NCBI GenBank assembly: GCA_038200305.1
Contig: JBBPYD010000148.1
Coordinates: 1 to 64,000, forward strand
From: JANXXV01 sp038200305
GTDB taxonomy: Bacteria > Acidobacteriota > Terriglobia > Bryobacterales > Bryobacteraceae
DNA: 64,000 nucleotides
Direction: 5' to 3'
Shown: positions 24,701 to 32,421 of the stretch, in pieces
Position numbering within the stretch: position 1 is the stretch's first letter
How the letters are laid out: the number at the start of each line of letters is the position of its first letter
Notes under the pieces: model-generated
Databases searched by the model: none
The model's input: the letters and a program-made list of their open reading frames with translations, nothing else
Told to the model about the DNA's origin: nothing
Translations under genes and position numbers: made by a program

Positions 24701-24992
24701 CGGCTACTTCGATGGCAGTGGCAGCGGCGGTCTTGAAGCCGCTCGCCGATGCTGAAACGGTGTAGCGCCCTGGAGGAACCAAGTTGAACTGATAATCTCC
24801 CGCATCGGTGGTTTCGCGCGTGGACAAGACCTTCGTGCCTTCGTTGATCAGCTCAATACGTACTTTTGAAATACGTGCGCCGGTTGGATCTATAACCGAC
24901 CCTTGCACCGATCCGGTGATGTCCTGGGCCCAAATGGGTGTGCTTAAGAACAACGTTCCGGCGAAACTCCACCGGAGCCTTCGGTTAAACAT
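21738..24992 (-). CDS. Oar-like TonB-dependent receptor with carboxypeptidase-regulatory N-terminus
   Basis: ATG 24992 gives a 1084-aa outer-membrane protein with signal peptide (RRLRWSFAGTLFLSTPIWAQ). Residues ~25-115 form a carboxypeptidase-regulatory-like domain (GSVQGSVIDPTGARISKVRI, then YQFNLVPPGRYTVSASASGF). Residues ~115-250 are plug-like (VNVATSNASAEFGKQPGGAF), followed by a long beta-barrel ending in an aromatic-terminated strand (RSGNRIIQVGVRVVF). Oar-type proteins are TonB-dependent-receptor relatives greatly expanded in Solibacter-like bacteria. The substrate is unknown. A GTG 21 bp further upstream (25013) is an alternative start. Confidence 0.88.
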   Translation of the reverse strand: MFNRRLRWSFAGTLFLSTPIWAQDITGSVQGSVIDPTGARISKVRIELINEGTKVLSTRETTDAGDYQFNLVPPGRYTVSASASGFKTAAATAIEVAVNKTTRVDLTMQLGSVSETVEISASAVRVDSVSAQVSTNVSEKMVIDLPSGTRNALSYAEMAPGVTIQNGASQVMNITGTSANVNGNRQARNVFYLDGSDNTGPFRNTAMQFPNPEAVQEVNVATSNASAEFGKQPGGAFNIITKSGTNTLHGAAFGYLHNEDLNANSWSRNLSGSPRAIDRLRQWGGTLGGPVIHNKTFFFASYMDYHDQASGFQNTIKFPTAAMVSGDFSQFKSPLYDPDTHQPLAGNIIPKRLLDPVAQNLMKVIPTVGNYGDRYVWSYVDPTQNREVLGKIDHAFNQAHSIQVSYFHTWGYQNQSNTTAGGNVPAWGPQINASQQHTGIARHTWIVKPNLLIESKFAIGRLDADRGQANVGRNLADFGANWPDVQAGVRKFLPIIKIGDGFSAVQGNLSRFNQYNYRFGSTVSWNKLRHNFKFGYEMQKDDVLQYNDQDSLTLNFDGRASSTDPSGKQTQNVFGYSVADFLMGRTATFSTVGLLDYNIHTWSTFFFAQDEWKITNRLTLTPGLRYELYQAPAEERNRADAYIPGYQSTLYPKAPAGLAFAGDPGIPNGFAKNDKTNIAPRLGAAYDLTGKGTTVVRAGAGYYFSYNPLQVRLWSVEAPPWRPNANGGDTTSLVDLWGTSRAVVFPKPPTPFSSDVSNYNYPPKLNNIIGFDKSFRTPYSIQWNVTFEKQFNRVFTASAGYVANRGFHMLQILPGNLPLPSPTGTLNNLESRRPLANYSNVGIIYPRARSWFDSLQLTGDIRAAKGLTARFTYVYGAFYDIVAEDPTGNSNIQTANPANWDGERAPDGNRHQFRAFYVYDIPGVQNSGRALQLATNGWQLSGTATITSGDFLNVTLGSDWNYDSVAGDRPDLKGSIAYTGGSRDQQMNRYFDTSVFAQPATHTVFGNLARNSLLGPTTWGTNLALLKRVKLGERFNMQLRGEAYNFLNHNNLGNPNVTMSSSDFGKILTRSGNRIIQVGVRVVF

Positions 24993-25016
24993 CCCCTTAT
25001 TATATTGAGGCACGAA

Positions 25017-25427
25017 TCAATGATGCGGTTCAGCAGTAGCTGCCGCGGCACCTGGCGCGCTTATGGGCACAGCAGACTTCACTTTCAGATTTGCTGGCTG
25101 CAGCGGATCACGGCTCGCCTGGTCAGTGTAGGAGAAGCCCAGAAATATACCCAGAAAAACGAACGCTGCGATCAAGATGATCGAGTTCATCGGCTTGTCG
25201 TGAATCAAGTGCATGAAGAACAGTGCGACGAGAGATGCCTTGATGGTCGCGATGCTCAGAGCGATCACAACATTGATCATGCCCGATCCGAATTGCACCT
25301 TGGAAGCGGCGACAGTGATGAACGTCAGGATCAATAGCGTCGCGAGCACGGCCGCGTACAGCTTCGGCGCGTTCGCGTCGTGATTACCGGCATGAGCCGC
25401 GGAATGGTTGTGAATAGAATCGCTCAT
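25017..25427 (-). CDS. Cytochrome c oxidase subunit IV-type protein
   Basis: This 136-aa protein has three predicted membrane helices (VLATLLILTFITVAA, MINVVIALSIATIKASLVAL, IILIAAFVFLGIFLGF) with the HLIHDKPMN loop. This matches the prokaryotic subunit IV/CtaF family of caa3-type oxidases. It is the last gene of the respiratory operon, 7 bp after subunit III. Its role is structural, stabilising the oxidase in the inner membrane. The histidine-rich N-terminus is unremarkable for the family. Confidence 0.85.
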   Translation of the reverse strand: MSDSIHNHSAAHAGNHDANAPKLYAAVLATLLILTFITVAASKVQFGSGMINVVIALSIATIKASLVALFFMHLIHDKPMNSIILIAAFVFLGIFLGFSYTDQASRDPLQPANLKVKSAVPISAPGAAAATAEPHH

Positions 25428-25434
25428 TGATTTC

Positions 25435-26112
25435 TCAGCTAATCAGATATAGCAGCGGGAACAGATAGATCCAGATCAAATCGACCAAATGCCAGTACAG
25501 TCCCACCAAATCCACCGGTGTGTAATAGGTGCTGGTGAAATCGCCACGGTTTGACCGGATGAGCAACCAGCCCATCGATGCCATCCCGCCCAAAATATGG
25601 ATGCCATGCAGCCCGGTCATCATGAAATAGAAGCTAAAGAACACGAACTGGTTCGGAACGGTGTCGCCAACATGGTGGTAAAAGCGGCCAGGCAATAAAC
25701 CTTCGTGAAACTTGTGTGCATACTCAACGTACTTGACCCCGAGGAAGATTCCCGCGCAGGCCAAAGTCACTAACAGGTAGCCCATCAGCTTCCTACGTTG
25801 ATTCGTCTTCGCCGAATGAACCGCCATCACCATGGTGAAGCTGCTGATCAGCAGCACCACCGTGTTGAGGAACCCGAGGTTCTTATCTAAATGATGGTGC
25901 GCCGCGACAAACGCCTCCGGGTACTTAGCCTGCATCAGGCCGAAGCCGACGAATAATCCACCGAACAGCAGAATTTCCGTGGCAAGGAAGAGCCACATCC
26001 CGAGTTTGCTGGCGTCCAACTGCTGCTCATATGTCGTAAAGTGGTGCTGCAGATTCGAATCGTGATGCTGGTGCGAATGGTCGCTGTGTACGACGGTAGC
26101 CGTCTCACTCAT
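25435..26112 (-). CDS. ctaE: Cytochrome c oxidase subunit III
   Basis: This 225-aa membrane protein has five predicted helices, including KLGMWLFLATEILLFGGLFV, LNTVVLLISSFTMVMAVHSA and the conserved MMTGLHGIHILGGM segment near residue 155. The H-rich N-terminus precedes helix one. The length fits the five-helix bacterial subunit III. It lies 2 bp after subunit I, so the two are probably translationally coupled. Subunit III supports oxygen delivery and complex stability. Confidence 0.92.
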   Translation of the reverse strand: MSETATVVHSDHSHQHHDSNLQHHFTTYEQQLDASKLGMWLFLATEILLFGGLFVGFGLMQAKYPEAFVAAHHHLDKNLGFLNTVVLLISSFTMVMAVHSAKTNQRRKLMGYLLVTLACAGIFLGVKYVEYAHKFHEGLLPGRFYHHVGDTVPNQFVFFSFYFMMTGLHGIHILGGMASMGWLLIRSNRGDFTSTYYTPVDLVGLYWHLVDLIWIYLFPLLYLIS

Positions 26113-26114
26113 AA

Positions 26115-27752
26115 CTATGCCTTCCTCGCCGGGCGGTAATCGTACGGGGCGTGCTTCAAAACTGGATCAAAATCGAAGTTGTGCGTAATCGGCGGCGATT
26201 GCGTCTCCCATTCGAAGGTGGTGCCGCCCCATGGGTTTGCCGGTGCATCGTATGGCTTACGCAGCGATGCCAAAAGGTACCCGGCGGTCAGAAAGAGCCC
26301 GAAACCCAACACCCAGGAACCAAACGTCGAGAATACATGTAAGGGCTGGAACTGATCGAGATAGTTGTAATACCGGCGCGGCATTCCGCGGCTGCCGAGG
26401 AGAAACTGCGTAAAGAATGTCATGTTGAAACCGACGAATACGAACCCGCAGGCGATGCGGGCGAGTTTCTCGTTATACATGCGCCCAAACATCTTGGGCC
26501 ACCAGTAATGCAGGCCAGCGAGAAACGCGATCACCGTTCCACCCATCATCACGTAATGGAAATGGGCAACCACGAAGTAAGTGTCTGTAAGGTGAACGTC
26601 CACCGAGAGCGCACCCAAAAAGATGCCGGTCAAACCGCCGATCGCAAATAGCAGGAGGAAGGAAATAGCGTAAAGCATGGGCGTGTCCAGCGAAATCGAT
26701 CCCCTGTACATGGTAGCCAGCCAATTGAACACCTTCACCCCGGACGGGATCGCGACCACAAACGTGAGGAACGAGAAAATCACATTAGCGAGAGACGACT
26801 GGCCGCTGACGAACATATGATGTCCCCACACCAGAAAACCGACCAGAGCGATAGCGATACTGGAAAACGCGATCGCTTTATAACCAAAAATGGTCTTTTT
26901 TGAAAAGGTTGGGATCACCTCCGAGATGATCGCCATGCCGGGCACGATCATAATATAGACCGCCGGATGGGAGTAAAACCAGAAGAAGTGTTGAAAGAGC
27001 ACCGGGTCGCCGCCGATCTTCGGGTCGAAAATTCCGATGCCGAAAGCTCTTTCCATCAGCAGGAGAACCAGCGTGATGCCCAGAACGGGAGTAGCCAGGA
27101 CCTGTATCAGCGCAGTGGCGTACATGCTCCACGCAAATAGCGGCATCTGAAACCAGCCCATGCCCGGCGCCCGTAATTTATGAATGGTAGCGATGAAGTT
27201 AATGCCGGTAAAGATGGATGAGAAGCCAAGGATGAATACACCGAGTACCATCAAGCTGACCTGCCCATTGGTAGTCGTGCTGTATGGCGTGTAGAACGTC
27301 CAGCCGGTGTCGAGGCCGCCGGTCACCATGGCGGTGACGGCGAACACGGCACCCACGACATAGATGTAGAAACTCGCGAGATTCAATCGCGGGAAGGCGA
27401 CGTCTTTCGCTCCTAACATCAGCGGCAAAACGAAGTTGCCCAGCGCCGCCGGAATGGATGGAATAATGAACAGGAACACCATGATTGCGCCATGTAGCGT
27501 GAAGACCTTGTTATAAGTCTCGGCCGTCATAATGGTCTGCTTCGGCGTCAGCAATTCGATGCGAAGCAGCAGAGCGAAGATCCCGCCCAGCAGAAACGCG
27601 CCCAGCACCGCCCACAGATACATAACCCCTATTCGTTTGTGGTCAACGGTAGTCAACCAAGATTTCAATCCTTTCGGCTCAGTCAAGTAATTAACGCTCA
27701 CGTCGGCGTATGGCGGCGGATGCGTTACCTGAGTTGCTAACTGGTTTGCCAT
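26115..27752 (-). CDS. ctaD: Cytochrome c oxidase subunit I (heme-copper oxidase core)
   Basis: This 545-aa polytopic protein is the catalytic core that reduces oxygen and pumps protons. Heme ligand and copper-site landmarks are present: TLHGAIMVFLFIIP (low-spin heme His), FWFYSHPAVYIMIVPGMAII (CuB His and the cross-linked Tyr motif), the VWGHHMFVSG pair and the AHFHYVMMGG heme-ligand helix. Length and 12-helix layout fit a caa3/aa3-type oxidase. It follows subunit II after 32 bp. Confidence 0.95.
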   Translation of the reverse strand: MANQLATQVTHPPPYADVSVNYLTEPKGLKSWLTTVDHKRIGVMYLWAVLGAFLLGGIFALLLRIELLTPKQTIMTAETYNKVFTLHGAIMVFLFIIPSIPAALGNFVLPLMLGAKDVAFPRLNLASFYIYVVGAVFAVTAMVTGGLDTGWTFYTPYSTTTNGQVSLMVLGVFILGFSSIFTGINFIATIHKLRAPGMGWFQMPLFAWSMYATALIQVLATPVLGITLVLLLMERAFGIGIFDPKIGGDPVLFQHFFWFYSHPAVYIMIVPGMAIISEVIPTFSKKTIFGYKAIAFSSIAIALVGFLVWGHHMFVSGQSSLANVIFSFLTFVVAIPSGVKVFNWLATMYRGSISLDTPMLYAISFLLLFAIGGLTGIFLGALSVDVHLTDTYFVVAHFHYVMMGGTVIAFLAGLHYWWPKMFGRMYNEKLARIACGFVFVGFNMTFFTQFLLGSRGMPRRYYNYLDQFQPLHVFSTFGSWVLGFGLFLTAGYLLASLRKPYDAPANPWGGTTFEWETQSPPITHNFDFDPVLKHAPYDYRPARKA

Positions 27753-27784
27753 AATTTTCCTAACCCTCTATTCAAACACCAGCC

Positions 27785-28726
27785 CTACTTCAAGGTCTTG
27801 ATAAATTCGATAACGCCCTTGATCTCCCGCTCGCGCAAAAGACCCTGGAACGTCGGCATAATCCCTTCAAACCCTTTCACGATGTCCTTTTGCGGATCCA
27901 TCATCGAGCTACGGATGTAGTTCTCGTCCACCATCATCGACCGGTTATCGGACATGGTTTCAGGCCGGCCATAAATGCTCTTCCAGGTCGGACCCTTGCT
28001 CGGCGTCCCGTCAATCGTATGGCAGGTTGAGCAGCCTTTCTCTTCGTACACTAATTTGCCTAACTGCGGCAGCGGCATTGTCTTGATGGTTTCGTCGCCT
28101 TCCTGAACCCATTTTTCATAAGTCGCGTCATCGTCGACATAGACCTTAGCAAGCATGTCGGAATGTCCCTTGCCACAGTACTCAGTACAGAAGACCTGAT
28201 GTATTCCGAGTTTCGTGGGCTGGAACCAGACCTCCGTATACCGGCCTGGAACCACGTCATGTTTCACCCGGAAGCTGGGGACGAAGAAACTGTGGATCAC
28301 ATCTTCCGACGTCATCACCAGGCGAACCGGTTTTCCAATCGGGACGTGGATCTCATTGATGGTCCGGGACCCATCGGGATATTCAAACTGCCACACCCAT
28401 TTCTTGGCTGTAACTTGAATTTCCATCGCCGAGCCCGGAGCCACACTGGCTCGAACATAGCCGTTGAATCCCCAGAAGAAGACCACCAGGCAGATTAATA
28501 ACGGCAACACGGTCCACGTGATCTCCAGTTTCATGTTATGCGTGATGTGCGGCGTCTGATCGTTCGGCCCCTTGCGGCGGTAGCGCGTGATGAAGAATGC
28601 GAGCAGCCCGGCGATCAGCACAAAAAAGAAGAGGCTGATCCACACGATGAAGATATATAGATCGTCAATGTCACGCGCGAGCGTCGAAGCCTCAAGAGGT
28701 AGAGTTAAGGTACGGAACCAGTTCAT
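27785..28726 (-). CDS. ctaC: Cytochrome c oxidase subunit II fused to cytochrome c (caa3 type)
   Basis: ATG 28726 overlaps the SCO stop as ATGA, giving a 313-aa protein. Two N-terminal helices (IFIVWISLFFFVLIAGLLAF and WTVLPLLICLVVFFWGF) anchor it. The CuA domain carries the final metal-binding loop VFCTEYCGKGHSDMLAKV (~residues 190-208). The C-terminus adds a heme c domain with EKGCSTCHTIDG (CxxCH) and the distal methionine region GIMPTFQGLL. The fusion makes this a caa3-type oxidase able to accept electrons directly, here probably from ActE or ActA. Confidence 0.93.
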   Translation of the reverse strand: MNWFRTLTLPLEASTLARDIDDLYIFIVWISLFFFVLIAGLLAFFITRYRRKGPNDQTPHITHNMKLEITWTVLPLLICLVVFFWGFNGYVRASVAPGSAMEIQVTAKKWVWQFEYPDGSRTINEIHVPIGKPVRLVMTSEDVIHSFFVPSFRVKHDVVPGRYTEVWFQPTKLGIHQVFCTEYCGKGHSDMLAKVYVDDDATYEKWVQEGDETIKTMPLPQLGKLVYEEKGCSTCHTIDGTPSKGPTWKSIYGRPETMSDNRSMMVDENYIRSSMMDPQKDIVKGFEGIMPTFQGLLREREIKGVIEFIKTLK

Positions 28727-29550
28727 TTTGCGGTCACCAGATGGTCTGGAGCGTGGATCGAACGCTCGCCACGCCAAAGACGAAAAAGAATTGTGCCAAG
28801 AATAAGGACAATCAGCACGCCCCCGCCACGCATGAAATTACGGGCAAAAGGAACATAAGAACGGGATGCCGGGTCGTAATGGAAACAGAGCAACAGAAAT
28901 TTTTCGACGGTGATCCCCATTTTGCCTTCGGACGCTTCGGTAAGAGCCAAACGCACATCGCGTGTCCGGAAATGGACACCGTAAAGATAGCGGGATACCT
29001 TGCCTTCCGGCGTCAGGAACAGGATGCTGGCGGCATGCGCATACTGCTGTTGCTTCTCGTCATAGCGATAGTGAAACCCCACCTGTTCCGCAAGTTTTTT
29101 CACATTTCCGTTGTAATCCGTCAGGAAATGCCAACCCGCGGCAGGCTTCCCGTAGCTCTCCAGGTACATTTGCTTCTTATGCACCGCCAGATTGAACATC
29201 TCCGTCGGATCGATGCTGATGGTGACGATATCGAATTCCTCACCCGGCGTCCACGGAATTTCCCGCAGCACAGACACTTGGCCATTGAGCACCAGATTGC
29301 ACAGCATGGGACAGGCGTAATACACCAGATTCAACAGAACCGGCTTGTCCTTGTGGAAGAAGCTGCGCAATGGAACCTGATAACCTTTTTCATTGGTAAA
29401 GGTGAGATCCAGGTCCACCCGTTGACCAAGCTTCTCCTGGATATCGACGCCCTCCAGTTGCGGCGGCAAGCTGGGTTCCGCTGACAGGGCCAGCACGGCG
29501 AGCAGCCCTAGCCCCAGAACTTTACTTAGCTGGTGGTGGAGGTGTTGCAT
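28723..29550 (-). CDS. SCO1/SenC copper chaperone
   Basis: This 275-aa protein has an N-terminal signal (LGLGLLAVLALSAEP) and a thioredoxin-like fold. The copper-binding CxxxC motif is in VYYACPMLCNLVLNG (~residues 78-84) with the distal His in YLYGVHFRTRDV. A C-terminal helix (VLIVLILGTILFRLW) anchors it. SCO proteins deliver copper to the CuA site of subunit II, which is the next gene and is coupled to it by ATGA. It also overlaps the upstream small membrane protein by 29 bp. Confidence 0.93.
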   Translation of the reverse strand: MQHLHHQLSKVLGLGLLAVLALSAEPSLPPQLEGVDIQEKLGQRVDLDLTFTNEKGYQVPLRSFFHKDKPVLLNLVYYACPMLCNLVLNGQVSVLREIPWTPGEEFDIVTISIDPTEMFNLAVHKKQMYLESYGKPAAGWHFLTDYNGNVKKLAEQVGFHYRYDEKQQQYAHAASILFLTPEGKVSRYLYGVHFRTRDVRLALTEASEGKMGITVEKFLLLCFHYDPASRSYVPFARNFMRGGGVLIVLILGTILFRLWRGERSIHAPDHLVTAK

Positions 29551-30007
29551 TCGTTGTAGTAGCTCCCTGAGGGTTCGCGCCTGGAACCGCGGGCGCGGTA
29601 GCGCCCCCCGCGGCCAACTGCTCCGCTGTTTTCACCGGAGTCGGGGTGGTTGGATACGGAAGACGATTCTCCGCCGCCTCTTTCGCCAACAGATCCATTG
29701 CCCGGTCAATCGAAAGACGTACCGTTCCCCGTTCACGGTCGATGTACTGGTAGGAGTAAAGCTGGGAATCCTCCTTGGCGCGAAGGTTCCTCAACTGATC
29801 GCTCTCCGGCGCCAGGACCTGGTTATAGACCTGCTCTTCGTTCACCCGATCGTAATAAAACTGAATTCCAAGGATCGTCGCAACTAACGTAATCACGACA
29901 GATATCCCAAAGAGCGCAATGAATGCACCTTTCGGCTCGGAGGTGTCAAATCCATGCGGATGCTCTGAAATATCGTCGAATTCTTCTCTGTGTTCGGCGT
30001 GTTCCAT
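29522..30007 (-). CDS. Small membrane protein of the ACIII-oxidase operon
   Basis: This 161-aa protein has an acidic/histidine N-terminus (MEHAEHREEFDDISEHPHGF), one transmembrane helix (GAFIALFGISVVITLVATIL, ~29-48), a periplasmic helical region (NQVLAPESDQLRNLRAKEDS) and an alanine/proline-rich tail. It sits between ActF and SCO, where several Acidobacteriota clusters carry a similar single-helix protein. It is a candidate accessory subunit; no catalytic motif is visible. Its end overlaps the SCO gene. Confidence 0.75.
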   Translation of the reverse strand: MEHAEHREEFDDISEHPHGFDTSEPKGAFIALFGISVVITLVATILGIQFYYDRVNEEQVYNQVLAPESDQLRNLRAKEDSQLYSYQYIDRERGTVRLSIDRAMDLLAKEAAENRLPYPTTPTPVKTAEQLAAGGATAPAVPGANPQGATTTNATPPPPAK

Positions 30008-30039
30008 CTACTTAGCGGATTCCCAGTCCTTCCAATCGC

Positions 30040-31251
30040 TTATGCATTTTCAAATTCCAACCCTTGCTCAAACCGCGGATCGCCGATGGGCAGCAGCGCA
30101 TGGCGCTTCACCTTAAACCAGAACGCAAGGGCAAAAATACTGCCAATCGCCACAATGCAGGTGATGTCCAACCAGTGAAACGTTACCCCTTCCGAATGAT
30201 GGAAGGTTGGCATCACTTGCCAGTAGATATCCACAAAATGTGCGAACACGATCCAGATCGCCATGCCCGTAAGCACCTTAAAGTTCCGCTTGCTGGCCCG
30301 GACCACCAATACCAGGAACGGGAAAATGAAGTGACCGATCAGCAACAACCAGCTCCACAATGCCCAGGTCCCTTCAAATCGATGCCGGAACCAGATGGTC
30401 TCTTCCGGAAGATTGCCATACCAGATCAGCAGGTATTGCGAAAACGCGATGTACGCCCAGAAAATGACCATTGCAAACAGCCATTTGCCCAGATCGTGAT
30501 AGTGCTCCACGTTGATTGTGTTCCTTAGCACTCCCTTGCTGCGCAACGCCATGCAGATCAGAATCCAGACTGCAATGAAAGCCAATCCACCGCCTGAGAA
30601 AACATACAGTCCGAAGATGGTCGAATACCAGTGGGGATCGAGAGACATGCTCCAGTCGAAGGCGGCAAGCGTTACCGACAACATCAACATCAGCAGTCCG
30701 GGGGCGCACCAGCGGGAGATGCTGTGCATTCTCTCAATGGACCCCGTCTTGTCCTGACGCGTGGAGTGCGAATAAATCCGGCTGGTCCAAAGTGTCCAGA
30801 GAAAGAAGAAAATCGCCGCCCGGATGATGAACCATTGCGGGTTCAAATATCCTGCCTTCCCTTGCAGTACCGGGTCATGCGCCACCGGCTTGGTCCACTC
30901 GTAAAGATGGTTCAAGCCAAATAAAACCGGGATGAAAAGCAGAGCGCCGATGGGAATCGTCACCATCAAATTCTCCGCAAGGCGCCGCATTGGCACGCTC
31001 CACGCGGACCCGGTCAGGTACTGAATCATCACGAAAAACATGGCGCCCAGAGGGATGGTGACGCAAAACAGAAAGCCCATCAAATAGGATTCAAAGAAGC
31101 GGTCCGGATTCGAGATGAAACCGGCGACGCTGACGATCCAGGAGATCAGCGCGATGAAAACGATGCCGTTGCGTCCTCGTGTCCACAGACCGCTATCGAT
31201 GTAGTAGGAATCGGTCTTGTGCTTCGGGTGTACGTGTTCAGCTAGTATCAT
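30040..31251 (-). CDS. actF: Alternative complex III subunit ActF
   Basis: This 403-aa polytopic membrane protein belongs to the NrfD-like family of quinol:cytochrome c oxidoreductase. About ten hydrophobic helices are visible, for example GIVFIALISWIVSVAGFISN, MGFLFCVTIPLGAMFFVMI and LWSWLLLIGHFIFPFLVLVV. Unlike ActC it lacks the long N-terminal extension. In ACIII, ActC and ActF are the two NrfD-like membrane subunits, with quinol oxidation assigned mainly to ActC. It lies 4 bp after ActE and 33 bp before the small membrane protein. Confidence 0.9.
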   Translation of the reverse strand: MILAEHVHPKHKTDSYYIDSGLWTRGRNGIVFIALISWIVSVAGFISNPDRFFESYLMGFLFCVTIPLGAMFFVMIQYLTGSAWSVPMRRLAENLMVTIPIGALLFIPVLFGLNHLYEWTKPVAHDPVLQGKAGYLNPQWFIIRAAIFFFLWTLWTSRIYSHSTRQDKTGSIERMHSISRWCAPGLLMLMLSVTLAAFDWSMSLDPHWYSTIFGLYVFSGGGLAFIAVWILICMALRSKGVLRNTINVEHYHDLGKWLFAMVIFWAYIAFSQYLLIWYGNLPEETIWFRHRFEGTWALWSWLLLIGHFIFPFLVLVVRASKRNFKVLTGMAIWIVFAHFVDIYWQVMPTFHHSEGVTFHWLDITCIVAIGSIFALAFWFKVKRHALLPIGDPRFEQGLEFENA

Positions 31252-31254
31252 GAT

Positions 31255-31857
31255 TTACCTCAGGTCCGCCCTGAGCTCTTGCGGTACATCCGCCACCGTT
31301 CCATTCGTTGTCCTCTGCAGTGCTCGCAAATAGGCCACAATGGCCCAACGATCCTTCTCAGTGACCTGGAATCGATAAGCCGGCATGGAACGCCTGCCTT
31401 GCGAAACGATGCTGAAAATCTCCCCATCCACCATGGTTTTTACGCGATCTTCGTGCAGATTAGTGGGTTGCCAGGTTACTGCCTTCTGAGCGACAATTCC
31501 CTGTCCATGCCCGGTGCGGTCGTGGCATGGCGAGCAATAGGTGTTAAACTTCGCCTGGCCTAGCTTCAGAAGTTCGGGGTTGATCGTCTCCGGATTGCGT
31601 CCGATGTACTTGCTTTCCACCACGCCCGTAAAGTAGGCGTCGTCTTCCTTCAAAAACCCTCTCGCCACCGTACCGGGCACTGGCATCCGCGTGGATCGGT
31701 GGTCCCCGAAGAAATGACTCTCCGACTGTGGTTTCGACTTATCCTGCCGGTCCATGTCAGGCCAAACTTCTATCGGCGTATTGCGCGTGGTCTGCTGCGT
31801 ACAGCCTGTAAGGGCGATCGCCGCTAACGCCAGCAATGATGTTTTCCAACAATTCAT
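31255..31857 (-). CDS. actE: Alternative complex III subunit ActE (monoheme cytochrome c)
   Basis: This 200-aa lipoprotein has a lipobox LTGCTQ (C19) and one heme c motif in YCSPCHDRTGHGQG (~residues 103-117), with a distal-ligand region RSMPAYRF. ActE is the mobile monoheme subunit that passes electrons from the complex to the oxidase. It overlaps neither neighbour (4 bp gaps on both sides), typical of tight operon packing. Length and motif layout match ActE. Confidence 0.9.
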   Translation of the reverse strand: MNCWKTSLLALAAIALTGCTQQTTRNTPIEVWPDMDRQDKSKPQSESHFFGDHRSTRMPVPGTVARGFLKEDDAYFTGVVESKYIGRNPETINPELLKLGQAKFNTYCSPCHDRTGHGQGIVAQKAVTWQPTNLHEDRVKTMVDGEIFSIVSQGRRSMPAYRFQVTEKDRWAIVAYLRALQRTTNGTVADVPQELRADLR

Positions 31858-31860
31858 GCT

Positions 31861-32421
31861 CTACGCCTCAACCACTTCTGTTTTCTTGGCGCCCAGAGAT
31901 TCGAGCAGCCGTTGGGTATCCACAATGTCAAATTTCGGATCGCATGCCTCAATCACCAGCAGAAAGCGGTCGTTGGTGACGCCCGGAAATCCGGCGTAGT
32001 TCATCGTCGGATGATAAAACTGCGGCAGTTTGTTCAGCGCGAACATGCCAAATACCGCCGCGAATGCACCAAGCAGCACCGTGCATTCGAACATGATCGG
32101 AATAGACGGTTCAAAAGCAAACAGCGGCTTTCCGCCAACCACCAACTTGTAGGAAATGGCGCCGGCGTAATAAATAAGCCCCATCGCACCCAGAAGCCCC
32201 ACGGACCCCACCACGAAAACGATGTACCCCAACATCGATCGCGGAATGCCGATCGCGTCGTCGATGCCGTGCAGCGGAAAGGGCGAAAGCGCATCCAGTT
32301 TGGTATATCCATACTCGTGATGCACTTTGCGGCCTGCCGAAATCAGTTTTTCCGGGCGGTCAAATTCGGCCACCACACCATAGATTGACTGGCCGTGCAT
32401 TGTAGCCGTATCCGTATGCAT
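31861..32421 (-). CDS. actD: Alternative complex III subunit ActD (DUF3341)
   Basis: This 186-aa protein has two transmembrane helices (GYIVFVVGSVGLLGAMGLIY, MFECTVLLGAFAAVFGMFAL) flanked by IYGVVAEFDRPEKLI at the N-terminus and the VTNDRFLLVIEACD segment near the C-terminus. This is the DUF3341 pattern of ActD. The ATG overlaps the ActC stop as TAATG. ActD is a structural subunit holding the membrane part together. Confidence 0.9.
   Translation of the reverse strand: MHTDTATMHGQSIYGVVAEFDRPEKLISAGRKVHHEYGYTKLDALSPFPLHGIDDAIGIPRSMLGYIVFVVGSVGLLGAMGLIYYAGAISYKLVVGGKPLFAFEPSIPIMFECTVLLGAFAAVFGMFALNKLPQFYHPTMNYAGFPGVTNDRFLLVIEACDPKFDIVDTQRLLESLGAKKTEVVEA

Noticed and set aside
23664..24755. 363-codon frame opposite the Oar-like receptor
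   Set aside because: Antisense shadow of a well-supported receptor gene; composition is arginine/histidine-rich.
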